From NCBI GenBank assembly GCA_021792615.1, contig JAJYUJ010000001.1, positions 1 through 64,000 on the forward strand: a DNA stretch of 64,000 nt, given 5' to 3'. This DNA comes from a bacterium (GTDB lineage Bacteria; JAMCPX01). Below the pieces are notes generated by a model. That model was not told the origin of the DNA and searched no databases. It was given only the letters and a program-made list of their open reading frames with translations. The position numbers and the translations under genes were made by a program. This document shows, in pieces, positions 1 through 7,695 of this stretch (positions are counted from its first letter, which is position 1; each line of letters begins with the position of its first letter).

Positions 1-150
1 TAAGAGGAGAGGAAACGAGGACAAACTGCGGAGCTAGGCTTTTTCTTCAGTTCCTCCCCCTCGACGGGGGAGGCGGGGTGGGGGTGAAATAGGAGCAATA
101 TCCACCCTCCCCTTACCCCTCCCGTCAAGGGAGGGGGATAAACGTAGAGG
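1..150. repeat. G/C-rich intergenic direct repeat, copy 1
   Basis: This 150-bp stretch recurs almost base for base at 441-590 (offset 440), and its second half recurs at 198-300. It contains a near-palindrome built on CCTCCCCCTCGACGGGGGAGG and a second one around CCCCTCCCGTCAAGGGAGG, so the RNA would form strong hairpins. No protein-coding signal is convincing. It lies downstream of secA, which runs toward it. Confidence 0.85.
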
Positions 151-162
151 AAACAATTTTGA

Positions 163-190
163 ATCTTTAATCTTTAATCTTTAATCTTTA
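163..190. repeat. Heptamer tandem repeat (ATCTTTA)x4
   Basis: Four perfect head-to-tail copies of ATCTTTA are visible. A looser version (TTAAATCTTTAATCTTCAGTC) follows near 307-327. It sits between two copies of the G/C-rich repeat and is probably a slippage-prone spacer with no gene. Confidence 0.85.
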
Positions 191-197
191 ATTTTCA

Positions 198-300
198 GTT
201 CCTCCCCCTTGACGGGGGAGGTTAGGTGGGGGTGAAATAGGAGTAATATCCACCCTCCCCTTACCCCTCCCGTCAAGGGAGGGGGATAAACGTAGAGGAA
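198..300. repeat. G/C-rich intergenic direct repeat, partial copy
   Basis: It matches 50-150 and 490-590, with a few substitutions (TTGACGGGGG for TCGACGGGGG, GGTTAGG for GGCGGGG). Only the hairpin-rich half is present. Three copies within 600 bp point to local duplication of a genome-wide repeat family. Confidence 0.8.
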
Positions 301-334
301 ATAATCTTAAATCTTTAATCTTCAGTCTTAAGTT

Positions 335-390
335 CCTTCCCCTCTTAGGGGAACGGGTACCCACCCGACAGGGAAGGGTGCGGATGAGGT
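335..390. repeat. Palindromic intergenic repeat carrying GGGTACCC
   Basis: This unit of about 56 bp contains CCCCTCTTAGGGG and the self-complementary GGGTACCC. It recurs in inverted orientation at 59181-59237, and a 24-bp core recurs exactly inside the MITE-like copy at 32301-32325. It behaves like a dispersed, structured repeat rather than a gene. Confidence 0.8.
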
Positions 391-440
391 CTAGTGAACA
401 ATCCCAAGACCTCACCCGAGACCTCACCTTAATCCTCTCC

Positions 441-590
441 TAAGAGGAGAGGAAACGAGGACAAACTGCGGAGCTAGGCTTTTTCTTCAGTTCCTCCCCC
501 TCGACGGGGGAGGCGGGGTGGGGGTGAAATAGGAGCAATATCCACCCTCCCCTTACCCCTCCCGTCAGGGGAGGGGGATAAACAGAGAGG
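441..590. repeat. G/C-rich intergenic direct repeat, copy 2
   Basis: Near-identical to 1-150; the visible differences are GTCAGGG for GTCAAGGG and AACAGAGAGG for AACGTAGAGG at the end. It is followed by a short tandem duplication, AGAGCAGGAAATCC/AGAGCAGGAAATTC (598-625), and then by secA in the opposite direction. Confidence 0.85.
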
Positions 591-666
591 AAATCGAGAG
601 CAGGAAATCCAGAGCAGGAAATTCAGAACCCCCATCTCCCCTTATCAGGGGGGCAAGAAAAGGTCT

Positions 667-690
667 CCCCTTATTGCGTGTTTCGGATTA
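667..690 (-). repeat. Decayed MITE terminal repeat at the secA stop codon
   Basis: Read on the minus strand, the secA stop TAA continues as TCCGAAACACGCAATAAGG. This matches the TAACCCGAAAAATGCAATAAGG end of the 223-bp MITE-like family in about 18 of 22 positions. The rest of the element is not recognisable; the following bases merge into the G/C-rich repeats. Confidence 0.6.
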
Positions 691-3369
691 GGCTTCTTTA
701 CCGTGGCAGTTTTTGTACTTCTTGCCGCTGCCGCACCAGCACGGATCGTTCCTGCCGATCTTCTTGTTCTCCCGCTTTATAGGCGAGGTCACACCCTGGC
801 CAGGAGGAGGCTGTGCTGCAGGGGCGGCAGGCATGCCTGCCGGCTGTGAGAGATTCAGATTGAATTTCAACGGCATTCTCTGGGCGAGCGTCAATCTCTT
901 CTCGTCTTTTTCTTCGATCTGGATCTTGAACAGCCTGGTTATGGATTCTTCCCGCACCTGGCCGAGCATGAGCTGGAACATGTCGAACGCCTCTTTTTTG
1001 TATTCTATGAGCGGGTCTTTCTGCGCATAGCCCCGCAGCCCGATGCCCTCTTTCAGGTGGTCCATGTTAAGGAGGAAGTCCTTCCAGTTGCTGTCCAGGA
1101 CCTGGAGGAAAATAAACCGTACAAGATCGGCAAACGAGGTGTCCGGCATCGTTTTTTTCTTTTGCTCGATAAGTGCCTTTGCCTGTTCGACGATCAGGTC
1201 TTTCAACTCGTATGCTGTACTGTTTTGTTTCTGTTCTTCGGACAGGGATACTTTCAATGAAAGCATGCCGTCCAGTGCGTTGTTGATCGCGTTAAAGTCC
1301 CATTCTTCGGGCCTGTCCGGGTTCTCGATGTGTTTGTGCAGTATGTCGTCAACCGTTTGCTCGGTCATCTCCGCGATGATCCCGTCGAGGTTTTCTCCTC
1401 TCAGGATCTCTTTACGCTTCGCATAGATGACTTCCCGCTGCTTGTTCATGACGTCATCGTACTCAAGCAGCTGCTTCCTTATTTCGAAGTTGTGCTCTTC
1501 CACCTTCTTCTGTGCGTTTTCTATGGCCTTTGAAATCCAGGGGTGAGTTATAGGTTCTCCCTCGGACATGCCGAGCCGCTGCATAAAAGACGAAATCCTG
1601 TCGGAACCGAACCTGCGCATCAGGTCGTCTTCAAGCGCCATATAGAACCTCGACGATCCCGGGTCACCCTGCCTGCCGGACCTGCCGCGCAATTGGTTGT
1701 CTATACGCCTGGCCTCATGCCGCTCCGTACCGATGATGTGAAGCCCGCCCTGTTCGACGACCTCTTTTTTTTCTTCGTCACAACGGGCTTTTGTAGCTTC
1801 CAGAAGGTGATCGTAATTTTCCTGCTTTGCATCGCCGGTCTTGATCTTTTCTTTCACCATGAACTCCGGGTTGCCGCCGAGCAGTATGTCCACGCCTCTT
1901 CCTGCCATGTTGGTTGCAATGGTCACCGAGCCTTTTCTGCCTGCCTGGGCGATGATCATGGCCTCTTTTTCATGGTATTTTGCATTCAGGACATGGTGTT
2001 TTATGCCGCGCCTCGTGAGCATGGAGCTCAAAAGCTCCGACTTCTCAATGGAGATGGTGCCGACCAGTACGGGCCTGCCTTTTTTGTTCAACTCGAGGAT
2101 CTCTTCTATCACCGCATTGAATTTCTCTTTCAGTGTCCTGTAGATAAGATCATGGTTGTCCTGGCGTACCATGGGGAGGTTGGTCGGAACGATGTTCACG
2201 TCGAGATTGTATATCTTTTTGAACTCCGACGCCTCGGTGTCCGCGGTACCGGTCATGCCTGCGAGTTTTTTGAACATTCTGAAATAGTTCTGGAATGTTA
2301 TGGTCGCAAGGGTCTGGTTTTCGTTCTCTATCTTGACGCCCTCTTTTGCCTCGATTGCCTGGTGCAGGCCGTCGCTCCATCTCCTTCCGGGCATCAGCCT
2401 TCCGGTGAATTCGTCTACGATAACGACCTCGCCGTCCTTGAGCATGTAGTCCACGTCCCTTTTGAAGATAACGTGCGCCTTCAATGCCTGGTTCACGTGG
2501 TGCAGGGTCTCTATCTGCGAAGGCTCGAAGATGTTCCCGATGCCGAGCAGTTTCTCGACGTTCAGCGCCCCCTGTTCCGTGAGGATAACATTTTTTTGTT
2601 TTTCATCTATGGTATAATCCTGTTCGAGTTTCAACCGCGGAATAATCTTGTCGATGGTGTAGTACTTGCTGGTTGATTCCTCGGCCTGACCGGATATGAT
2701 GAGCGGCGTCCTCGCCTCGTCTATCAGTATGCTGTCCACCTCGTCGACGATCGCGTAGTTTAAGTCCCGCTGCACCATTTCCCTTATGTCGAATTTCATG
2801 TTGTCCCTGAGGTAATCGAACCCGAACTCATTGTTCGTGCCGTAGGTAATGTCGGCGTTGTACGCTGCCTGCCGCTGCCCGTCATCCAGGTCATGGACAA
2901 TGACCCCGACCGTGAGCCCGAGGAATTTATAGACCTCACCCATCCATTCCGCATCACGTTTTGCAAGGTAATCGTTTACGGTAACGATATGCACGCCCTT
3001 GCCTTCGAGCGCATTCAGGTATGCCGGCAGGGTGGCTACGAGGGTTTTACCTTCACCCGTTTTCATCTCGGCAATTCTTCCCGTGTTGAGAACGATGCCC
3101 CCGAGCAGCTGGACATCGAAATGCCTCATACGGATGACGCGTTTTGATGCCTCCCGCACAACGGCAAATGCCTCGGCCAGAATATCGTCGAGCGTTTCGC
3201 CGTTTTCGAGCCTCTTTTTAAATGCTGCGGTCTTTTCTTTCAGCGCACTGTCCTGCAGCACTGAAACAGAAGGCTCAAACCCGTTGATCTCTTCAACAAG
3301 AGGGTATATCTTTTTCAGGTCCCTGTCGTTTTTTGAGCCCGCAATTTTTTTAAGGATCATTTCAAACAT
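688..3369 (-). CDS. secA: Protein translocase ATPase SecA
   Basis: SecA is the motor ATPase that drives preproteins through SecYEG at the inner membrane. The start is placed at the internal [13 protein letters not shown], 23 residues inside the ORF, because this matches the usual SecA N-terminus and sits just after a GAGGCAGGG stretch; this gives 893 aa. Visible motifs are Walker A MKTGEGKT, the DEVD box in [12 protein letters not shown], helicase motifs including [12 protein letters not shown] and [10 protein letters not shown], and the C-terminal zinc finger [17 protein letters not shown] that binds SecB and lipids. It is transcribed alone, divergently from the macA-like gene, and ends at a decayed MITE end. 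Length and motifs are normal for a bacterial SecA. Confidence 0.97.
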   Translation of the reverse strand: MFEMILKKIAGSKNDRDLKKIYPLVEEINGFEPSVSVLQDSALKEKTAAFKKRLENGETLDDILAEAFAVVREASKRVIRMRHFDVQLLGGIVLNTGRIAEMKTGEGKTLVATLPAYLNALEGKGVHIVTVNDYLAKRDAEWMGEVYKFLGLTVGVIVHDLDDGQRQAAYNADITYGTNNEFGFDYLRDNMKFDIREMVQRDLNYAIVDEVDSILIDEARTPLIISGQAEESTSKYYTIDKIIPRLKLEQDYTIDEKQKNVILTEQGALNVEKLLGIGNIFEPSQIETLHHVNQALKAHVIFKRDVDYMLKDGEVVIVDEFTGRLMPGRRWSDGLHQAIEAKEGVKIENENQTLATITFQNYFRMFKKLAGMTGTADTEASEFKKIYNLDVNIVPTNLPMVRQDNHDLIYRTLKEKFNAVIEEILELNKKGRPVLVGTISIEKSELLSSMLTRRGIKHHVLNAKYHEKEAMIIAQAGRKGSVTIATNMAGRGVDILLGGNPEFMVKEKIKTGDAKQENYDHLLEATKARCDEEKKEVVEQGGLHIIGTERHEARRIDNQLRGRSGRQGDPGSSRFYMALEDDLMRRFGSDRISSFMQRLGMSEGEPITHPWISKAIENAQKKVEEHNFEIRKQLLEYDDVMNKQREVIYAKRKEILRGENLDGIIAEMTEQTVDDILHKHIENPDRPEEWDFNAINNALDGMLSLKVSLSEEQKQNSTAYELKDLIVEQAKALIEQKKKTMPDTSFADLVRFIFLQVLDSNWKDFLLNMDHLKEGIGLRGYAQKDPLIEYKKEAFDMFQLMLGQVREESITRLFKIQIEEKDEKRLTLAQRMPLKFNLNLSQPAGMPAAPAAQPPPGQGVTSPIKRENKKIGRNDPCWCGSGKKYKNCHGKEA

Positions 3370-3405
3370 TATTTTCCCTGCCTCTTTGAATAAGTATAGT
3401 GTATA

Positions 3406-3434
3406 ATTTAATCCTGCTGCCCGTATAAAGTCAA
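3406..3434 (-). promoter_or_regulatory. Possible sigma70-type promoter of secA
   Basis: On the minus strand TTGACT (3434-3429) is followed after 17 nt by TTAAAT (3411-3406), about 36 nt before the chosen secA ATG. A second candidate -10, TATACT, lies nearer the start. This rests on sequence match only. Confidence 0.35.
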
Positions 3435-3501
3435 ACAAAGACCGCGCCTATCATCCATTCAAGTGCTTGCCAAGAAACGAGTATCAATATAGGAAGATCT
3501 C

Positions 3502-4539
3502 ATGAAGCTGAAAAAATTAGCCATCCCGGTTGTTATCACAGGGGCAGTCCTGATCGTTGTTATAAAAATACTGTCATCCGATAAGCCTGTCACGGTAAAT
3601 GCCGTGTCCGTAAAAAGGGGTGATGTCGATCAGATAGTAAGCTCAACATCTTCAGGCTCCGTAGAACCTGTCGAAAAGGCAGACCTGATGTCCGAATACC
3701 CCGGGGCAATAACCCATATTTATTATAAAAAGGGCAGCCACGTTCATAAGGGCGATGTTATCATCGTCATGGACAATGCTATTGCAAAGGTCGAACTCGA
3801 CAGTACGGCAGAGGCATACAACAGGGCAAAAAAGCTTTACCGGTCTCACGCCATATCAAAGGCATCGCTTGATACGGCGATGTACGCGTACAGGGGTGCA
3901 TTGGCACGGTACAATCAGTCGTTCTTACGAACACCCATAACCGGGGTAATAACCGAGTTGAACGCCCATCTCGGGGAATTTCCCCTCGGCGGCAATTCCA
4001 TGCTCCCGGGCAGTGCATCCGCATTGCAGCAGTACGGGCTGCTGGTACAGGTCGTCGATGACCGTTCGTATCACATAAAGGCGCCGTTCGATGAGGTTGA
4101 TTCCGGCATGATAAGAACGGGACAGTCCGCGCACGTTACCTTCGATGCGTTTCCGGACAGGGTTTTCCACGGCAGGGTCACCGAGGTGTCTCCCTCGGTA
4201 TCTACTGCCCTCGATCTCAACAGGACCATCGAGGCAGAGATCTCCCTTCCGCCCATACGCGGTATCAAGATGGGCATGTCCGCTGACGTCGAGATCATCG
4301 TCAGCGTGGCAAAGGACGTCCTCTCCGTACCTACGTACGCGGTCCAGGAATCGTCTTCGAACAAAAAGTTCGTGTGGATTATCCGCGATCAAAAGGCAGA
4401 AAAGATTGACGTACACACGGGCATATCGAACTGGGACAACACGGTTGTTACAAAGGGACTGACACAGGATATGAAGGTGATCCTGCCCTCTGACAAATAT
4501 ACCCTGCATGAAGGCATGAAGGTCTCGGCGCATGATTGA
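3502..4539 (+). CDS. Periplasmic adaptor (membrane fusion) protein, MacA/HlyD type
   Basis: 345 aa with one N-terminal membrane anchor (LAIPVVITGAVLIVVIKIL) followed by a periplasmic adaptor fold: a biotinyl-lipoyl half (GAITHIYYKKGSHVHKGDVI), a short alpha-helical hairpin (about residues 92-140), the second lipoyl half (TPITGVITELNAHLGE) and beta-barrel/membrane-proximal domains. In MacAB-type pumps this subunit links an inner-membrane ABC transporter to an outer-membrane channel. The hairpin is shorter than in MacA. The next gene, an ATPase, overlaps it by 8 nt, and a MacB-like permease follows, so the three form one exporter operon. The substrate (peptide, lipid or drug) cannot be read from sequence, and no TolC-type channel is encoded nearby. 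Confidence 0.88.
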   Translation: MKLKKLAIPVVITGAVLIVVIKILSSDKPVTVNAVSVKRGDVDQIVSSTSSGSVEPVEKADLMSEYPGAITHIYYKKGSHVHKGDVIIVMDNAIAKVELDSTAEAYNRAKKLYRSHAISKASLDTAMYAYRGALARYNQSFLRTPITGVITELNAHLGEFPLGGNSMLPGSASALQQYGLLVQVVDDRSYHIKAPFDEVDSGMIRTGQSAHVTFDAFPDRVFHGRVTEVSPSVSTALDLNRTIEAEISLPPIRGIKMGMSADVEIIVSVAKDVLSVPTYAVQESSSNKKFVWIIRDQKAEKIDVHTGISNWDNTVVTKGLTQDMKVILPSDKYTLHEGMKVSAHD

Positions 4540-5197
4540 GATGGAACATGTATGGAAGGTATACCGGATGGAATCCGTGGAGGTAACGGCTTTGAAGGAT
4601 ATTAACCTCCGCATAGACAGCGGCGAGTATATCTCCATAATAGGTCCGTCCGGTTCAGGCAAGTCCACACTGATGAACATCCTCGGGTGTCTGGACAAAC
4701 CGTCCGACGGGAAATTCATTTTGAACGATAAAAACATATCGGACTATTCCGACAGAGAGCTCGCGCACATACGCAACAAGCAAATAGGGTTCGTGTTCCA
4801 GATGTTCAACCTGCTGCCCCGGTACAATGCGATCAAAAATGTTTCCATCCCCCTGCTGTACGCGGGTATAGAGGGAAAGGAGATGGAAACACGATCGAAA
4901 GATGCCCTGGAAAAGGTGGGGCTGAGCGACCGGATGTATCACAGGCCGTCGCAGTTGTCCGGGGGGCAGCAGCAGCGTATTGCCATAGCCCGGGCGATCG
5001 TCAATAACCCGGATATTATTCTTGCGGACGAACCCACCGGGAACCTGGATACGAAGTCCGGCGGGGAGATCATATCCATTTTCAAAAACCTCAACCAGCA
5101 AATGAAGGTGACGGTCGTGCTCATCACGCACGATCCCTCCATAGCCCAGCAGGCGAACAGGGTGATAAAGATACTGGACGGCGCCATTGTGCAGTGA
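4532..5197 (+). CDS. ABC transporter ATPase, MacB/LolD family
   Basis: This 221-aa single-domain ATPase has Walker [11 protein letters not shown]-loop [11 protein letters not shown], signature LSGGQQQR, Walker [13 protein letters not shown] and the H-loop (LITHDP). The pattern GCLDKPSDG and [12 protein letters not shown] is typical of the MacB/LolD/FtsE group that powers mechanotransmission-type exporters. Its start overlaps the end of the adaptor gene by 8 nt, and the permease begins 3 nt after its stop, suggesting translational coupling. In canonical MacB the ATPase and permease are fused; here they are separate, as in LolD/LolC-type or YknYZ-type systems. Confidence 0.95.
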   Translation: MIEMEHVWKVYRMESVEVTALKDINLRIDSGEYISIIGPSGSGKSTLMNILGCLDKPSDGKFILNDKNISDYSDRELAHIRNKQIGFVFQMFNLLPRYNAIKNVSIPLLYAGIEGKEMETRSKDALEKVGLSDRMYHRPSQLSGGQQQRIAIARAIVNNPDIILADEPTGNLDTKSGGEIISIFKNLNQQMKVTVVLITHDPSIAQQANRVIKILDGAIVQ

Positions 5198-5200
5198 TCT

Positions 5201-6412
5201 ATGAACAAACTGACCTACATCGTTACGGCCTTTGAGGCTTTATCGAGCAACAAGATGCGGTCTGCGCTGACCATGCTCGGCGTGATCATCGGCGTTGCTT
5301 CCGTGATCCTGCTTGTTTCCATGGCAGAGGGTGCAAAGCAATATATCCTTGAGAAATTCACGGGCCTCGGGACCAATCTCATTATCATACAGCCCGGCAA
5401 AATCCAGACCAAGGGCGGCAGTTTTCCGGTTGCAGGCATAGCGACGACGCACAAGCTGACGCTGTCGGATGTCAAGGCAATAGAGCGGCAGGCAACGTAC
5501 GTGGACGGCGTGTTCCCGATGATACTCGGAGCGCTTATCGTGAAATACCATGACGCGCATGCCGATACAACGGTCGTCGGTGTCAATGAGCAGTTCACGA
5601 AGATCATCAGCATGATGCCCTCGATCGGCGGTTTTATGACAAAAGAGGAAAGCGACGCGGGCAGGAATGTGTGTGTACTCGGGTACAATATATGGAAGGC
5701 GTTGTTTGCGGACAAAAACCCTCTCGGCAGGATCGTCAAGCTCGGTAATTTTTATTTCAGGGTCATCGGGGTTATGGAAAAGAAGGGACAGGCTGTCGGG
5801 TTTGACTGGGACGATCTCGTGTACGTGCCTGCACGGGCGGCGGAAAAACTCTTCAACACGGACAGCCTGTTCGGCATCCGGGCGAAGGCCATATCCAAGA
5901 ACGTGATCAACGAGGCCGTTGCACAGATAACGCAGATCCTGAAGAAACAGCACAACAACAATGAAGACTTCAGCGTGGTAACGCAGGAGTCCATGCTTTC
6001 GACGGTCGATACCATTATGAACATGATGACCATCGTTCTCGGCGGCATAGCAGGCATATCGCTGCTCGTGGGCGGTATCGGGATCATGAATATCATGCTG
6101 GTTTCCATCAAGGAGCGCACCAGAGAGATAGGCCTGCGCAAGGCTGTCGGGGCGAACAAGCAGGACATACTCATCCAGTTCCTCATAGAATCGGCAACCC
6201 TGAGTACAACGGGCGGGGTCATCGGTATGCTGATAGGCATCGGCGGCGGGTTTATCATGCAGTCCATGATCAGCGGCTTCCACATCAGCATTACACTCTG
6301 GTCGATCCTGCTCTCGTTCTTTTTTTCCGCCTTCGTCGGGATATTCTTCGGCGTGTATCCCGCGTACAAGGCAGCTCAGCTCGACCCCATAGAATCCCTG
6401 CGGTACGAATAG
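5201..6412 (+). CDS. ABC transporter permease, MacB/FtsX type
   Basis: 403 aa with the classic MacB permease plan: first membrane helix in [23 protein letters not shown], a periplasmic MacB core domain of about 210 residues, then three C-terminal helices. The FtsX signature [22 protein letters not shown] sits before the third helix, and the protein ends [21 protein letters not shown], typical of this family. It should form the membrane dimer of the exporter encoded with the adaptor and ATPase upstream. The last 37 bp overlap the end of the convergent GT87-like gene. Confidence 0.95.
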   Translation: MNKLTYIVTAFEALSSNKMRSALTMLGVIIGVASVILLVSMAEGAKQYILEKFTGLGTNLIIIQPGKIQTKGGSFPVAGIATTHKLTLSDVKAIERQATYVDGVFPMILGALIVKYHDAHADTTVVGVNEQFTKIISMMPSIGGFMTKEESDAGRNVCVLGYNIWKALFADKNPLGRIVKLGNFYFRVIGVMEKKGQAVGFDWDDLVYVPARAAEKLFNTDSLFGIRAKAISKNVINEAVAQITQILKKQHNNNEDFSVVTQESMLSTVDTIMNMMTIVLGGIAGISLLVGGIGIMNIMLVSIKERTREIGLRKAVGANKQDILIQFLIESATLSTTGGVIGMLIGIGGGFIMQSMISGFHISITLWSILLSFFFSAFVGIFFGVYPAYKAAQLDPIESLRYE

Positions 6413-7695
6413 TCAAAACGCTGCTTGATCATCCTGAAGTTGAGGAACAACAGCAGCAACATTCCGTAAAACTGTGCGGAATAAAACGTTAGCCGGTACA
6501 CAAGGTCCAAAGGATTGCCGGATATAAATGCATGGGCTATCTCCATGGCCTTTTGAAAATAAACAGAACCGGTATCGATGGATACAAGGAACAGTGCCGC
6601 TAAAAATAGTACGATCTCAAAGAGAGTGTTTTTCCTGGAGAGTTCTTTTATGAGAATAATCAAAGGCAGGAGCAGGAGGGTAAGGTAGTGATTCCAGCAC
6701 AGCGGCGACAGGAGCAGGGACGCCAGAACAAATGCGGATAGTCCCAAATCGCCCGTGTAGGTATACCGTGAGATACTCCATGCCCCATACAACACGAGCA
6801 ACGCTTCCGTACAATAGAGAAACAGGTTTTTATCGAAATAGCTTATCGACGCGGTCAATGCCCCGGTTCCGGGTGATGTTTTCACAGAGAGAAAAAGCTT
6901 TGTGGCAAAACCATTGAAAGAGGAATTCTGCAGATGTGCCTCCCAGTATCCAATATCCGCCGGTATCATGCTCGAAAAGAAATGCAAGAACTCGTATTTT
7001 GTAACGAGAAAGGTAAGGGTAAGGATAATAACGATACTTGCAATAGCATAGAGGAACGCCGTATACTTTTTACTGATGAGGAAGTAAAGGATCAGAAGTC
7101 CCGGATAAAACTTGAGCATCGTTGCGAGCGCAATAAAAATGCCGGACATACCTTCTTTTCCTTTTTTCAAAAAATACCATCCCGCAACAACGAACAGCGT
7201 AATAAGAATTGACGTTTGGCCCAGAGCAAGGTTGAGCTGAAAAGGCGGCCATGCGGTCATGAACAGGAACAGCAGAGGAACATAGAAAAATGAGCTGTCT
7301 GCGGCCTTAATCAATAAAAAGCTTGTCAGGATTGCGCATGCTATGGTCAGGAGACTCCACAAGAATATTGCGTTGTGAAAGCTCAGTCTCCACAAAGGAA
7401 ACAACAGCATGGCGGTAAACGGCGGATGGGCATTGATGTATTTAAGGTGATCGCCTGCAGGGATCCCGTTCTTTTTAAGAAGACTTGTATATAGATCCAT
7501 AAAATGAGAAGGGTACAGGGATTGACCTGCAAGGAGTTGCCTTCCGGCAATATAATCCTGTGGAAAATCATAGGGTGATGTTATGCCCGTCAAAAAGGAC
7601 TGTTTCAGCTCCGGCAGCCTGATCAAGAAGTATGCAATGACCGTTACGGAAAGAAAAACGTAAAACGCAAACTTTTTTATCGCTGCTTTTTTCAT
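6376..7695 (-). CDS. GT87-like (DUF2029) membrane glycosyltransferase
   Basis: 439 aa, strongly hydrophobic, with about 10-12 predicted membrane helices. An early loop has DFPQDYIAGRQLLAGQSLYP, matching the acidic D-x-YxA stretch of DUF2029/GT87 polyprenyl-phosphate-dependent mannosyltransferase-like proteins, where an Asp in the first loop is catalytic. It would transfer a sugar from a lipid carrier on the outer face of the inner membrane. Its ATG overlaps the stop of the upstream YfhO-like gene by 4 nt (ATGA), so both are co-transcribed and probably act in the same envelope glycosylation pathway. The donor and acceptor are not visible. Its 3' end overlaps that of the convergent macB-like gene by 37 bp. 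Confidence 0.75.
   Translation of the reverse strand: MKKAAIKKFAFYVFLSVTVIAYFLIRLPELKQSFLTGITSPYDFPQDYIAGRQLLAGQSLYPSHFMDLYTSLLKKNGIPAGDHLKYINAHPPFTAMLLFPLWRLSFHNAIFLWSLLTIACAILTSFLLIKAADSSFFYVPLLFLFMTAWPPFQLNLALGQTSILITLFVVAGWYFLKKGKEGMSGIFIALATMLKFYPGLLILYFLISKKYTAFLYAIASIVIILTLTFLVTKYEFLHFFSSMIPADIGYWEAHLQNSSFNGFATKLFLSVKTSPGTGALTASISYFDKNLFLYCTEALLVLYGAWSISRYTYTGDLGLSAFVLASLLLSPLCWNHYLTLLLLPLIILIKELSRKNTLFEIVLFLAALFLVSIDTGSVYFQKAMEIAHAFISGNPLDLVYRLTFYSAQFYGMLLLLFLNFRMIKQRFDYSYRRDSMGSS

Noticed and set aside
188-427. 79-aa ORF in the repeat region
   Set aside because: Made of the G/C-rich repeats themselves; Arg/Pro-rich low-complexity product without ribosome site.
1-690. Possible CRISPR array
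   Set aside because: The repeats are long, unequal and unevenly spaced, and no cas genes are present.
1543-2676. 377-aa plus-strand ORF
   Set aside because: Lies wholly antisense to secA, has no recognisable domain and repeats His/Val-rich composition typical of a shadow frame.
3370-3438. N-terminal extension of SecA
   Set aside because: Family homology and a purine-rich ribosome site place the start at 3369; the extension overlaps the likely promoter.
5240-6283. 347-aa minus-strand ORF
   Set aside because: Antisense to the macB-like permease; no domain and a composition (Asp/His/Arg-rich) typical of reverse-frame translation.
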